Part shown: positions 15,914 through 25,331 of the stretch, piece after piece
Layout of the letters: every line of letters starts with the position of its first letter
Numbering within the stretch: position 1 is the first letter of the stretch
Source of the DNA: Evansella vedderi
Lineage (GTDB): Bacteria > Bacillota > Bacilli > Bacillales > Salisediminibacteriaceae
NCBI RefSeq assembly: GCF_030813435.1
Contig: NZ_JAUSUG010000004.1
Coordinates: forward strand, 1 to 64,000
Direction: 5' to 3'
DNA: 64,000 nt
The notes under the pieces: model-generated
Database searches by the model: none
Seen by the model: the letters and a program-made list of their open reading frames with translations, nothing else
Told to the model about the DNA's origin: nothing
Translations under genes and position numbers: made by a program

Positions 15914-17313
15914 AAAGATATAAATATGTAGTTTTTTTTAGACGAGTTAGTGGAAAATCCCAGGACTTAAGAATGCAGGTATCTGCTGATAGTATTTTTC
16001 GTGAGAAACACCACACAAATGAAATCATCATTATTGAAGAAGATGGAGTATCTGCAAATAAAATAAGACTTAAGGATAGACCTGAGATGTTACAACTAAT
16101 ATCCCTAATTAAAAGCAATCAAGTAGACATAGTATATGCTTTTGATCGTACTCGACTATTTCGGGACTATTATGAAGCACTTTATTTCGTAACTCTGTGT
16201 AAGAAACATAATGTTCAAATCCACTTCACATCCGCGGGGGCTGGACATCAGCAAGCCACAGATAATTCATTGATTGAAGGTGTTATGAATATTATTGGCG
16301 ATGTTGAAGGGAAGAATATTGCAAGGAGGATTGAAGAAGCAAGAAGGCGATACCCTCCTAAGAAGTTAGGATTCATTAAGGATGAAAAAAGACGATATAT
16401 TAAAGATCCACAAAAAAAGGATTCCTTGGTTCAATACTTTAATACCATTAAACAAATTGATTCCCACATCCAGTTAGAAGAAGTTGTACAAAAGTTTAAA
16501 AAGGTGCTTAAAACCACTCCACAACAATTACTTAAAATTGCATTTGACCCTTTTTATGCTGGATATGATCTAGTAAATGGTGAAAACAAACTTAGTCACG
16601 TTGAACCCTATTTAACTCTAGAGCAGCATAAAGCTTTACGTACTAAAGAAAAAATCTTTGCTACCCATACTGAAAAATTACAACGACTAAAAGATTTAAA
16701 TATCTACAAACCGGTATGTGGTATATGCAACAAACCTATGAATTTTAAAATAAGTTTTTTGCTTGATACTGCTTGGTATTCTTGTTCAAGAAAGCACAAA
16801 AAAGTCCAATTAACTGCACAGGAGTTAAACGAAATTATATCCAAAGCACTAATTCGAATAATTGACCACCTTGATATAGAAAAACTGTTAAAGGATTCTG
16901 ATAGCTACTTTAAACAATTAAAAAAACCTATCGAATCCGAGCTAAAAAGTATCAAAAAAGACATAAACAGAATACTTGAGAGTCACTTCTTGGAAGAATG
17001 TGATTTTTCTAAAGTGTATGAACATCCCGATTATAAAGAACTAATAGAATTAGAATGCAAACAAGAAAAAACTCTTAATGAGATTGAAATGAAGAAAGAA
17101 CTCCTTTTAGAAAACCAGGAACTGTCTAGAATGGTCAAAGATTATTTGGGCAAGTGTATGGAATCGAATCCATTCTTCCTTAGCTCAATGCTTATTCAAG
17201 CAATTTATGCATATCCCAATGAGCTAAGTTTAATAGTTAACAAGTTTGATTATATTGAAAATCTCAAACCACCATACATTTTTAAAGGAGATGAACTTTT
17301 ATGCAAAGGCTAG
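15910..17313 (+). CDS. Large serine recombinase 1
   Basis: The 467-residue protein begins with a serine-recombinase catalytic domain: FFRRVSGKSQD places the nucleophile at S14, with FDRTRLFRD at about 77-85. A recombinase DNA-binding domain follows, then a zinc ribbon with CGIC (about 269-272) and a C near 292, and a coiled coil in the last 150 residues. It overlaps the next recombinase by 13 bases and the preceding pseudogene by four (ATGA). Large serine recombinases integrate and excise elements between short att sites. Arrays of two or three are known in SCC-like and conjugative elements, in which more than one is needed for movement. Confidence 0.85.
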   Translation: MKRYKYVVFFRRVSGKSQDLRMQVSADSIFREKHHTNEIIIIEEDGVSANKIRLKDRPEMLQLISLIKSNQVDIVYAFDRTRLFRDYYEALYFVTLCKKHNVQIHFTSAGAGHQQATDNSLIEGVMNIIGDVEGKNIARRIEEARRRYPPKKLGFIKDEKRRYIKDPQKKDSLVQYFNTIKQIDSHIQLEEVVQKFKKVLKTTPQQLLKIAFDPFYAGYDLVNGENKLSHVEPYLTLEQHKALRTKEKIFATHTEKLQRLKDLNIYKPVCGICNKPMNFKISFLLDTAWYSCSRKHKKVQLTAQELNEIISKALIRIIDHLDIEKLLKDSDSYFKQLKKPIESELKSIKKDINRILESHFLEECDFSKVYEHPDYKELIELECKQEKTLNEIEMKKELLLENQELSRMVKDYLGKCMESNPFFLSSMLIQAIYAYPNELSLIVNKFDYIENLKPPYIFKGDELLCKG

Positions 17314-18770
17314 CATTTGCTTATATTCGCCGGTCCTCCTACAAACAACAGGATAACAATAGTGTTGAAATACAAAAACAACATATTAAAGAATTCGCTA
17401 AACGTAATGGTTTAATTGTACCAGATGAATTTATCTTCATTGAAGATGTAACTAGTGCATTTACTAAAAGAGCAAATAAGCGGAAACAACTTATGATGAT
17501 GGGTAAAAAAATGCTGGAAATGAATGTATCCGTTGTTATTTTTAACGATATTTCTAGAATGGACCGTACAGGATATTCATTTGCAATCGACTTTTATCGA
17601 CCAATGTTAGAAAAAATACCAAATCTTCAGGTCTTTACAGTAGATTCCAATGAACCAATAGATTTTGAGAACACAAACATCAAATTGAACTTCCTTTTGT
17701 TTAACCACGAATCAGAAGTAAAGTCAGTACGAGCAATCGGTAATTTAACCGCTGTATTAGAGCAAGAAACTAGGATCCGACCTGGTTCTAAGGTTCCATA
17801 TGGCTATTGTCAAATAGAGAAACAATTACATCCAAATGAGGATGCCGAAGTTGTAAATTTTATTTACTTTTTAGCCAGCTGGGGAACATCATTCAAAAGA
17901 ATAGCTACTTTCTTAGATGAAGCAAGAATTCCAGCTCCAAATGGAGGAACTTGGAACTCTAGTACTATCGAGAATATCCTTAACAATCCTGTTTATAGTG
18001 GAAATTTAATTTGGCAAGTTCCCAAGCGTAAAGAGGGACAAAAACAATTTGTGTTTGAAGATACCCATAAACCTATCATTACAGATTTTGTGAGCCAGTT
18101 ACAGATCTATAATCGACATCTTCAAGGAATTTATGGTCGTTTAGATACACCTTTCCTTTTTCTAAATAAAATAACGTGTCGCCACTGTAAACAAGGTCTA
18201 ATCACTCAAAACGGCTCAACAAAAAGAAACGGCACAGTATACAATTATCAATATTACGTTTGTAAGAACTGCAACTATAAAGTAAACACAAACGAAGTTC
18301 ACGAGAAACTAATACCTTTAATGTTAAAAAAAGTTTACGAATTAGTTTCCTCCACAGAGATTCAACAACAATCTAAGAACTTTGTACTTCAAATGATTTT
18401 AGAAACCGAGGGACAGATCGAATCCTTGGAAAATAAAGTTGGGATCTTCTCTCGTAAGTTATTACAAGCAAAAGAATTAAACGACCGTCTCTTAGAATCT
18501 CAAATTTCCTCAGCCATCAAACAATATAAACACTCATTAGAGGAACTCAACTCTTGCCACACAAGTCTAGTAAGACTTAATAATTCGTTAAAGTCAGATC
18601 AGTTCTTTTCAAGATTTGAGAATATTTTGAAATTCGACCTAGGTGATATAGAAAAAAGGCTTATAATTCTTTATTTTATCGACAGCGTTATCCTTGCAAC
18701 TGACCAGCAACCAACTGTTCAATTTAAGTCAAATATTTTCGGGGATTTCTTAATTTCGAAAAATGGTTGA
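17301..18770 (+). CDS. Large serine recombinase 2
   Basis: The 489-residue protein starts YIRRSSYKQQ, giving S12 as the likely nucleophile, with NDISRMDRTG in the catalytic domain, PYGYCQ at the domain junction, a zinc ribbon CRHC...CKNC (about 292-323) and a C-terminal coiled coil. Its start lies inside the end of recombinase 1 with AAGGAGATG upstream, so the two are translationally coupled and probably act together. The protein differs clearly from recombinases 1 and 3, so this is not a recent duplication. Confidence 0.87.
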   Translation: MQRLAFAYIRRSSYKQQDNNSVEIQKQHIKEFAKRNGLIVPDEFIFIEDVTSAFTKRANKRKQLMMMGKKMLEMNVSVVIFNDISRMDRTGYSFAIDFYRPMLEKIPNLQVFTVDSNEPIDFENTNIKLNFLLFNHESEVKSVRAIGNLTAVLEQETRIRPGSKVPYGYCQIEKQLHPNEDAEVVNFIYFLASWGTSFKRIATFLDEARIPAPNGGTWNSSTIENILNNPVYSGNLIWQVPKRKEGQKQFVFEDTHKPIITDFVSQLQIYNRHLQGIYGRLDTPFLFLNKITCRHCKQGLITQNGSTKRNGTVYNYQYYVCKNCNYKVNTNEVHEKLIPLMLKKVYELVSSTEIQQQSKNFVLQMILETEGQIESLENKVGIFSRKLLQAKELNDRLLESQISSAIKQYKHSLEELNSCHTSLVRLNNSLKSDQFFSRFENILKFDLGDIEKRLIILYFIDSVILATDQQPTVQFKSNIFGDFLISKNG

Positions 18771-18771
18771 A

Positions 18772-18969
18772 TTACCGAAAAGTAATAAGTACCAACTGGA
18801 TAGTTTACCGAACATTTTCCCAAGTTCAAAAGTACAATCAGATGACAACTTTACAAAGCCCTTGTTACAAGGGCTTTAATCACAATATTGTTCGGTAGTT
18901 TATCCAAAATGGGATACCATTCTGGTCTTATTACCGAAATAACTTTATTAGTATGGACAGATTACCGAA
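18772..18969. repeat. Cluster of TTACCGAA repeats between recombinases 2 and 3
   Basis: TTACCGAA occurs at 18772-18779, 18805-18812, 18931-18938 and 18962-18969, and once inverted with one change at 18891-18898 (TTCGGTAG). The first and last pairs are spaced 33 and 31 bp and share further bases between them, so each pair forms a similar module on either side of the hairpin at 18855. A role as regulator or recombinase binding site is inferred. Confidence 0.6.
18855..18877. terminator. Hairpin after recombinase 2
   Basis: A perfect inverted repeat AAAGCCCTTGT/ACAAGGGCTTT lies 85 bp past the stop of recombinase 2. The T run is short, so it may be a weak terminator or part of the repeat cluster around it. 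Confidence 0.5.
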
Positions 18970-19009
18970 ATTTATACACTAAAAAACGAAACATAAAGGG
19001 GATATAAAA

Positions 19010-20590
19010 ATGAACGCAAATGAAATTCAATTAAAACCTTTCAATGTTGTCAATACTTTAACTATAAACCCACCAACATCTCAGTACAGTACTACTTATG
19101 GTGGTGATCGTATAATGAGATGTGTACTTTATGTCCGTGTTTCTACAGAGATGGAAACACAAAGAACTTCTATCGATAATCAGATCGATTTATTTCGAAG
19201 CTATGCCGCCCAAAAAAATTGGGAGATTGTAGAGATTTATACCGACAAGCAATCAGGAACAAAAGGAAACAGACCCGGTTTAAAAAAACTAATTGAGGAT
19301 GGTAAGGCTGGTTTATATGATGTGATATTAGCTAAGGAACTTTCTAGATTAGCTAGAAACGGTAGATTATCATATGAATTAAGGGATACTTGCTTGCAAA
19401 ATGATATCCACATTGTCTGCCTAGATAACTCAATTAATACAATTACCGGAAACGTACAGAACTTTGGACTTTTTGCTTGGCTTTACGAAAATGAGTCAGC
19501 AAATAGCAGTCGGCGGGGTAAGGCTGCAATACGTACAAAAGCTAACAGAGGGTTATTTGTAGGTTCCAACCCACCGTATGGATACTATTCTGACAACGGC
19601 ACGTTAAAAATTCGTGACGATAACACACCCGATATTGTTAGACGAATTTTTAATGAATACTTAGATGGAAAGGGAATGGATTCAATAGCAAAAAGTTTCA
19701 CTGCTGAAAGAATTCCAACTCCTTCACAGATTGCACATAAGTCTAATGCATCACCTTTATGGCACGCTTCCACGATAAAAAATATTTTAAATAATCAACA
19801 TTACTGTGGAGATCTTGTTCAAAACAGAACTGAAACTGTTTCCGTCACTACATCAAAACGGAGAATTAACAGTGATGACAAAGCAACGATTCAAGAGAAT
19901 ACTCACGAGCCTATCATCCTAAAAGAGACTTTTCAGGCCGTCCAGAAGATGCTTCAAACAAGAACACGTACAAATACGGCCCCTAAAAAGCATCTATTTA
20001 CGAATGTTTTGTTCTGTGAACATTGCCAAAAGGGAATGTGGTTCAAAGCTAATCAAAAAGGTTATAGGTGCGGCGGAAATATTAAATATGGAGATACTTT
20101 CTGTCAAAATCGAGTAGTTGTCCGAGAAAAAGAATTAAAACACATTATCATTGAAGATTTACAAGAGCTATTTAAATCTATTCAAGACGATGAGTTTCTA
20201 AAAAGCCTGCAAAAGAGACTAGAGCAAAAGAAAGTCCTGTTTAAAAAAGAGCTGGCAAAGATTGAGAATAAAGCAACTAAATTTAGGTCTAGAAAGAAAG
20301 ATTATCTTGATATGTATGCTGACGAATTAATATCTAGAGAAGAATTGGTAGAGTATCGTAAGCAGATAGATCTGGAAATATCCAATCTTGAATCAGCTAA
20401 GAGTGAGTTTCAAGAAAAGCTTGATGAGTGCGAAAGTGAGAACTACGCAATAGATTTAGGTAAGAAGCTTCAAGAAGTTTCAATCCTAAATGATTTAAGT
20501 CCTCAACTTTTACATTCATTGGTGAATAATGTAACTTGTAGTGATAATGGTAATCTACACATACATTACAACTTTGTAAAACCCTTTTAA
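19010..20590 (+). CDS. Large serine recombinase 3
   Basis: The 526-residue protein has about 35 extra N-terminal residues before the catalytic YVRVSTEMETQ (nucleophile S45), then KELSRLARN, a recombinase domain with NPPYGYY, a zinc ribbon CEHC...CGG...C (about 336-367) and a long coiled coil. AAAGGGGAT precedes the ATG. The true start could be the internal ATG before RCVLYVRVS, but the upstream one has the better ribosome site. It is separated from the first two recombinases by the TTACCGAA region and ends nine bases before the rlmCD-side repeat, so it is the last gene of the element. Confidence 0.88.
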   Translation: MNANEIQLKPFNVVNTLTINPPTSQYSTTYGGDRIMRCVLYVRVSTEMETQRTSIDNQIDLFRSYAAQKNWEIVEIYTDKQSGTKGNRPGLKKLIEDGKAGLYDVILAKELSRLARNGRLSYELRDTCLQNDIHIVCLDNSINTITGNVQNFGLFAWLYENESANSSRRGKAAIRTKANRGLFVGSNPPYGYYSDNGTLKIRDDNTPDIVRRIFNEYLDGKGMDSIAKSFTAERIPTPSQIAHKSNASPLWHASTIKNILNNQHYCGDLVQNRTETVSVTTSKRRINSDDKATIQENTHEPIILKETFQAVQKMLQTRTRTNTAPKKHLFTNVLFCEHCQKGMWFKANQKGYRCGGNIKYGDTFCQNRVVVREKELKHIIIEDLQELFKSIQDDEFLKSLQKRLEQKKVLFKKELAKIENKATKFRSRKKDYLDMYADELISREELVEYRKQIDLEISNLESAKSEFQEKLDECESENYAIDLGKKLQEVSILNDLSPQLLHSLVNNVTCSDNGNLHIHYNFVKPF

Positions 20591-20598
20591 ATAACAAG

Positions 20599-20628
20599 AA
20601 TAGGCAACAACCACTACGGTTAGTTGCC
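20599..20628 (-). terminator. rlmCD terminator and candidate attachment site
   Basis: On the minus strand GGCAACTAACC/GGTTGTTGCC forms a strong hairpin followed by TATTCTTG. The rlmCD stop codon (20620-20622) is inside its 5' arm. The same 30 bp recur at 7230-7259 in direct orientation. It therefore looks both like the gene's terminator and like the site where the element joins the chromosome. Confidence 0.65.
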
Positions 20629-22035
20629 TTCTTTTAAAATGAGTTGCGAGATACACTCCACTTGCGCTGTCTGTGGAAACATATCCACCGGCTGCAGTGA
20701 TTTTAATTTATACCCTTTTTGTGTCAGGTCATTCACGTTTTTTGCCAGGGTGGATGGGTTACAGGATACATACACAATTCGCTTAGGTTTTACGCGTAGC
20801 AATGTTTCAATTAACGACTGATCCAGTCCCGTTCTTGGAGGGTCTACTACTACTACATCAGGATGCCAGCCTTCCTTTTCCCATTTTGGTAGCCACGTTT
20901 CTGCTTTTCCCGTTACGTACATGGCATGGTCAACACCATGTGCCTCGGCATTTTTCTGCGCATCTTTGATAGCTTCTTCGATGACATCCATGCCACGCAA
21001 CTCTGCTGCGCCATCTGCCAGCCAAAGTCCGATTGTACCAACACCACAATAGGCATCCACTACCTTTTCCTTCCCTGTTAGTTCCGCCGCTTCCTTTGCA
21101 GCATCATACAACTTTCTTGTTTGTACAGGGTTTAATTGAAAGAATGCCCTTGGTGATAGGTTAAATCGAAATTCACTCATTCTTTCTTCTATTTTTTCCT
21201 TACCGAACAAAACCACGGTTTCATCCCCGAAAATGAGGGATGTTTTCTTTGGATTAACATTCTTAACGATGGATGTTACATCTGGCAACCGTCGTCTAAT
21301 TTCCTCCATAAATAATTCCACTCGCGGTATTTCCCTTTTTGCAGTAACTAGGACAACTTGATATTCTCCCGTTTCGAATCCCACTCGTGTAACAATCGTC
21401 CGGAGAACGCCTGATTTTTTTCGTTCATTATAAGCTGGTATATTCAAGTCCCCAGCTATTGCCTTTACTACATTGGTAACTTTATTTGTTTGGGGATGCT
21501 GCACCATACAATCTTCTAGATCAATAAGCCGGTGACTATTTGGACTATATAGACCAGCAACCATTCTGCCTTCTTGGTGGCCAACCTGCAATTGACTTTT
21601 ATTTCGATAATTCCATGGCTCGTCCATCCCAATGGTATCTTTAAAATTGATTTTATCTAAATTAATTTTCGTATACCTCTCAAATGCTTGACGAACAATA
21701 TCCTTCTTTTCCCGCAGTTGCGCCTCATAGGATAGGTGCTGTAGTTGACAGCCCCCGCATTCCGCATATACTGGACAAGGAGGAGCTACTCTATCCGGTG
21801 AAGGTTTTCTGAGCTTAACAATTTTCCCTTCCGCAAACTTCCCTTTTATTTTAGAGACTTCACAAACGATTTCTTCTCCAGGAAGCGCACCCGGCACGAA
21901 GACAACCTGCCTTTTAAAGAAGCCTACACCTTCCCCATCAATACCCATTCTTTTTATCGTCAAAGGAAACCTCTGCCCTTGTTTTATCTTTAAGTGGGTT
22001 TGGCCCTGTTTCTCTGATCCCTTTCGGTTTTTCAA
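20620..22035 (-). CDS. rlmCD: 23S rRNA (uracil-5-)-methyltransferase RlmCD
   Basis: This TrmA-family enzyme of about 471 residues methylates U747 and U1939 of 23S rRNA in Gram-positive bacteria using AdoMet. It has an N-terminal TRAM domain, a [4Fe-4S] cluster region with [10 protein letters not shown], the methyltransferase domain with [12 protein letters not shown] and [10 protein letters not shown], and the catalytic cysteine in VSCNPST near the C-terminus. The length matches B. subtilis YefA (459). I chose TTG 22035 because AGAGGTGG lies five bases upstream; the GTG at 22044 would lie inside that ribosome site. The stop codon overlaps its terminator, and the neighbouring element appears to use this 3' end as target. 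Confidence 0.93.
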   Translation of the reverse strand: MKNRKGSEKQGQTHLKIKQGQRFPLTIKRMGIDGEGVGFFKRQVVFVPGALPGEEIVCEVSKIKGKFAEGKIVKLRKPSPDRVAPPCPVYAECGGCQLQHLSYEAQLREKKDIVRQAFERYTKINLDKINFKDTIGMDEPWNYRNKSQLQVGHQEGRMVAGLYSPNSHRLIDLEDCMVQHPQTNKVTNVVKAIAGDLNIPAYNERKKSGVLRTIVTRVGFETGEYQVVLVTAKREIPRVELFMEEIRRRLPDVTSIVKNVNPKKTSLIFGDETVVLFGKEKIEERMSEFRFNLSPRAFFQLNPVQTRKLYDAAKEAAELTGKEKVVDAYCGVGTIGLWLADGAAELRGMDVIEEAIKDAQKNAEAHGVDHAMYVTGKAETWLPKWEKEGWHPDVVVVDPPRTGLDQSLIETLLRVKPKRIVYVSCNPSTLAKNVNDLTQKGYKLKSLQPVDMFPQTAQVECISQLILKEGN

Positions 22036-22170
22036 CTCTTCCACCTCTAAACTCTTTAATTACACCTTTATCCTAAAGAATGTTGTTTGTCTCTACTTTA
22101 ATCGAATGATGGTTTTATAGCAAATGACCGTTCTCCTGGTTTCATATTACTCTCACTACATAGACCCATG

Positions 22171-22370
22171 ATGAAACAAGTAACCCTTCCTCCGCTCTCA
22201 TTACGCGTTTCATAATCCCTTTATGTGACAGGTATTACCCTCACCTTTATCCTTACCTGTTTCATGACCCACTTTATGAAACAGGTAACTCTCTATCAAC
22301 TCTCATTACCCGTCTCATAAACCCTTCATGTGACAGGTATTACCCTCACCTTTTCCCTTACCTGTTTCAT
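22171..22370. repeat. Tandem 105-bp repeat with ATGAAACAGGTAA/TTACCTGTTTCAT arms
   Basis: Two copies (22171-22265 and 22276-22370) share TGTGACAGGTATTACCCTCACC and flanks, each starting with ATGAAACA(A/G)GTAA and ending TTACCTGTTTCAT, so each copy is itself an inverted repeat. Related arms occur at 56337-56475. The 400-bp gap 22036-22436 contains no gene. Function is unknown. Confidence 0.65.
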
Positions 22371-22436
22371 AATCGCTCTTAACCTGCCGCTAGCCTACTT
22401 CACCACTTCTCTTTTTATAAAACTCTTATTTGAATG

Positions 22437-23717
22437 CTAAAAAACACTGTCCTTATACTCTTCTTCTATCACTTGCAAACCGAGGGTAAAATGTTCAAAT
22501 AATATTTCTTTTACAAAAGTGACTTGGTTTTTTTGACAATGGATAACCATCATCACCTCGCCCCCTTCCCCCATCTTTCTCTTCATCCTATATTCTTTTT
22601 TCCGTAATAGTAAATCTAATAAAAAGCCGAATCCCGATCCAAAAAAGACGCCAATTAATCCCCACGTTACAGGGCCTCCTGGAAGAACAAATCCGTATAT
22701 GACTCCAAATAAAGAAAAAACAGTTCCAAAGGCAAAGGTCACATCCATTAGGGAAAACCCGGAACCACGAATAATCTCGCTATTCTTCTTTGGTTTCTTC
22801 TTTTCTGTTAGGGGGATGGTAAAGATATCCTTTTTACCAATCCCGTGTTTTTCTAGCTCCTTTATGGCCATTTCTAAATAAACAGTATGATCGAAGGAAG
22901 CAACAACGTTCATGTCCCCCACTCTTTCTGAAAAAATTTTCGTTTTTTGTTTAAAAGATTTATCTTGATATTCATTCATTAAATAATAACTTTGTTGTTT
23001 CGCCATTAGTTTATTATAGCTATCGCATTGAAGATAAGCGTCATACGGGGCAAAGCAATACATGGAAGGAATGAAAATGATCCATTGCACATTAACAACT
23101 TCCGTTGCAGCTTGGAAATTCCCTTGAAATGTATAATGGATAGCTGGTAAGGTGTTCGAAAAGTACACCACAATTATGAACCATACTAAAATATAAAATC
23201 CAGAGGGAAGTCGATTCACATAGAGATGGCCTAATCCTGGCATAATTAATGACCAAAACACAGCTACCCAATTTTTCCGTTTATCTAAGTAATTATTCTC
23301 TAATGCAGAAAAGGTAATAGGGTTTATTTCCGAAACTGACCACGACATATCGGCTAGTATGGCATACTTATTAATATCAATGGCCGTTCTTCTACTATCC
23401 CAAATGCCATACAAGTAGACAGGAACATATAAGAGAATCCACTGCTTATTCAGTACTTCTATCGCTTCTTCAATTCTTCCCGTAAAGGTATACATAATTG
23501 CCGTGTTAAATCTTGCGTTTATATTGACGGTAAATTCCCATAATATTAACAAAAATCCTTTTACATACTTTGATAACATCACATGGCCATATCCTGGTAT
23601 TGCTGCTGCCCACCACATCACTACTGTTGGGTTCCGTAGTTGAGCAATACTCGTGTTTGTTGCGGATACAATACCCTTTTTATATCTTACTCTGCTATTT
23701 GTCTCATTAGCTCCCAC
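22437..23717 (-). CDS. Membrane protein with duplicated TM segments, unknown
   Basis: The 426-residue product has two similar halves in its membrane region: IPGYGHVMLSKYVKGFLLI (about 41-59) and MPGLGHLYVNRLPSGFYIL (about 158-176), each followed by a second helix and a W(I/V)(L/I) segment. These look like an internal duplication of a TM2-like hairpin. The last 150 residues form a soluble domain with a glycine-rich helix pair (GVIYGFVLPGGP, GVFFGSGFGFLL). The GTG start has only a weak ribosome site. I know no function. It stands alone between rlmCD and the glycosylase gene. Confidence 0.55.
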   Translation of the reverse strand: MGANETNSRVRYKKGIVSATNTSIAQLRNPTVVMWWAAAIPGYGHVMLSKYVKGFLLILWEFTVNINARFNTAIMYTFTGRIEEAIEVLNKQWILLYVPVYLYGIWDSRRTAIDINKYAILADMSWSVSEINPITFSALENNYLDKRKNWVAVFWSLIMPGLGHLYVNRLPSGFYILVWFIIVVYFSNTLPAIHYTFQGNFQAATEVVNVQWIIFIPSMYCFAPYDAYLQCDSYNKLMAKQQSYYLMNEYQDKSFKQKTKIFSERVGDMNVVASFDHTVYLEMAIKELEKHGIGKKDIFTIPLTEKKKPKKNSEIIRGSGFSLMDVTFAFGTVFSLFGVIYGFVLPGGPVTWGLIGVFFGSGFGFLLDLLLRKKEYRMKRKMGEGGEVMMVIHCQKNQVTFVKEILFEHFTLGLQVIEEEYKDSVF

Positions 23718-23877
23718 GACTGCTCACCAGTTCCCTAAAAAGATTTACAATGTTATCATTTGCAAACTTTCATCATTTATCCATCCACCTCCATACCCAC
23801 ATCAAAAAGAAGCACCTATATGTGCCTCTTGTAATATGTTTTTATATGGCTTTACTCGTATCCTTTCTTTGCTTTTA

Positions 23878-23925
23878 AAAAGCTTGGAGAAGCAGAAAGC
23901 GTCCGCCTGTAGCGTTTCCAAGGCA
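23878..23925 (-). repeat. Partial copy of dispersed Bacillaceae repeat B
   Basis: CTTGGAGAAGCAGAAAGCG followed by TCCGCCTGTAGCGTTTCCAAG matches the ends of the repeat seen in full at 48897-49055, with the middle missing, as expected for a deletion derivative. Confidence 0.6.
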
Positions 23926-23952
23926 AATAGATTAACATCCTTTTATTGAAAC

Positions 23953-24822
23953 TTAATCTACCTCAAGACTCTCCCATAAGTAGAGAGAGGCATACGTTCG
24001 ATAAGGTTTCCATCCTTCTGATTTCTCCACCATCTCTTCCAAGGAAGGCTTTCTATCAAGCCCATAATACTTTTTCATGCCATTTTGTATACCAATATCC
24101 TGTACAGGAAAAAGATCCGTACGGCCAAGACCGAACATGAGAAAGCACTCTGCTGTCCAACGACCAATACCACGGATAGCTACTAATTCCTTAATTATCT
24201 TCTCATCCTCTTCATAGAGGAAACGGTCTAAATGGAGCTTCCCTTCGGCAATCAGCTTCGAGGTATCAATGACATATTCCCCTTTTCGCTGGCTAAATTG
24301 AAGCTCACGCAATTGCTCTACCTTCAACTCACTCACACGTTCAGCACTCGGATAAAACCATTGCCCCTCCTTTTCCACCCCAAAGGTCTGGATAAATCGC
24401 TTAGATAGTTCATAGGCAAATGCCATATTTAACTGCTGATGAATAATGGTTTTCATTAAACAGCCATACAAGGAGAAATCACAGACAAAGGGGGTTCCAC
24501 GGAACGTTTCAAACAAAGAATGAAGGTCTGTTTGCTGGAAATGTTCATAAACAGTATGTAAAGATATATCCCAATGAAATATTCTCCTCAGCTCTTTGAT
24601 TACTTTTTCTTCGTGCACAGCTTCCATCGTTTTAATATGAAAACGGGGTTCCTCTACTGTACCTACATGTGTTATATGGACAACAACCGCTGTCCCTTCC
24701 ATCCATAATGGCACTTTTATTGATTGTTTTTCCAAGTTAATTTCATACAGTGGATCTATTTTTAACCGTTTTAACGCTTGGAAAAAATTATAAGGTCCTT
24801 GTACTATTATGTGTTCATCCAT
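23953..24822 (-). CDS. DNA-3-methyladenine glycosylase II (AlkA/YfjP-like)
   Basis: The 289-residue protein excises alkylated purines as the first step of base-excision repair. The HhH-GPD core is visible at about 195-240: a helix-hairpin-helix IRGIGRWTAE followed by the catalytic aspartate in LFPVQDIGIQNG. The N-terminal half is the AlkA-like beta domain. I chose the ATG at 24822 (AAAGGCGGTG upstream) because it gives the family length of about 287 as in B. subtilis YfjP; the longer frame starts at 24888. It is divergent from the GAF gene with only 130 bp between starts. Confidence 0.88.
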   Translation of the reverse strand: MDEHIIVQGPYNFFQALKRLKIDPLYEINLEKQSIKVPLWMEGTAVVVHITHVGTVEEPRFHIKTMEAVHEEKVIKELRRIFHWDISLHTVYEHFQQTDLHSLFETFRGTPFVCDFSLYGCLMKTIIHQQLNMAFAYELSKRFIQTFGVEKEGQWFYPSAERVSELKVEQLRELQFSQRKGEYVIDTSKLIAEGKLHLDRFLYEEDEKIIKELVAIRGIGRWTAECFLMFGLGRTDLFPVQDIGIQNGMKKYYGLDRKPSLEEMVEKSEGWKPYRTYASLYLWESLEVD

Positions 24823-24951
24823 ACGCACACCGCCTTTCCTAACTCTTATTTTATCATAGGGTCTCACTCTTCCTGAACTTGGCAACACTTATTTGTATTT
24901 ACCTCTGCTACAATAGGATTTGCAAAATTGTTTTTAAGGGAGAGATTATTT

Positions 24952-25317
24952 GTGTCAATTCCAACAGATGTGGCCTCACTACAAATTATGGCCGAAGTTT
25001 ATAAGAAGAAGAACCTACAAGAAATTTTAGAAAAAACGGTTCACAGCCTTGTGGAGCAAGTTCCATATATTCATTGGGCAGGTATTTATTTTTACGAAAA
25101 TGAATCAGATGTACGTCTAATGGCAGCTTCCGATAACGAGAATGACTTAGTTTGGGAATCTAACAGTGAATTAAAGTTTCCTATTACTACTTCTGAAAAA
25201 GAAACAATTGGTGTTTTAATCGTTCGTACTCGTGAAGCTATCGCTTTCGATGTGACAGATGTGAGCACACTAGAAACGATTGCTTCAGCGATTGGTGAAA
25301 TGGGATTTGCTAATTAA
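24952..25317 (+). CDS. GAF domain protein
   Basis: The 121-residue protein is a single GAF domain: an N-terminal helix ASLQIMAEVYKKKNLQEIL, HWAGIYFYENESDVRLMAA, then IGVLIVRTREAIAFDVTDVSTLETIASAIGE. GAF domains bind small ligands or serve as redox sensors; the cysteines of free methionine-R-sulfoxide reductases are missing, so that activity is not expected. The GTG at 24952 follows GGGAGAGA at a good distance; an upstream TTG at 24928 is the alternative. Confidence 0.75.
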   Translation: MSIPTDVASLQIMAEVYKKKNLQEILEKTVHSLVEQVPYIHWAGIYFYENESDVRLMAASDNENDLVWESNSELKFPITTSEKETIGVLIVRTREAIAFDVTDVSTLETIASAIGEMGFAN

Positions 25318-25331
25318 TATGCTTTACATAA

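Larger units (their letters stand above)
7230..20628. mobile_element. Integrated SCC-like defence element at the 3' end of rlmCD
   Basis: Bounded by a 27/30 direct repeat whose right copy is the rlmCD stop/terminator, the segment carries a restriction enzyme, an unknown membrane protein, type I restriction debris, an RloC-like ATPase and three large serine recombinases at the chromosomal end. Integration at the 3' end of a 23S rRNA methyltransferase gene parallels SCC elements (rlmH) and streptococcal elements in rum. The genes to the left (1-7229) are also accessory, so this may be one unit of a composite island whose left end is outside the window. Confidence 0.6.
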
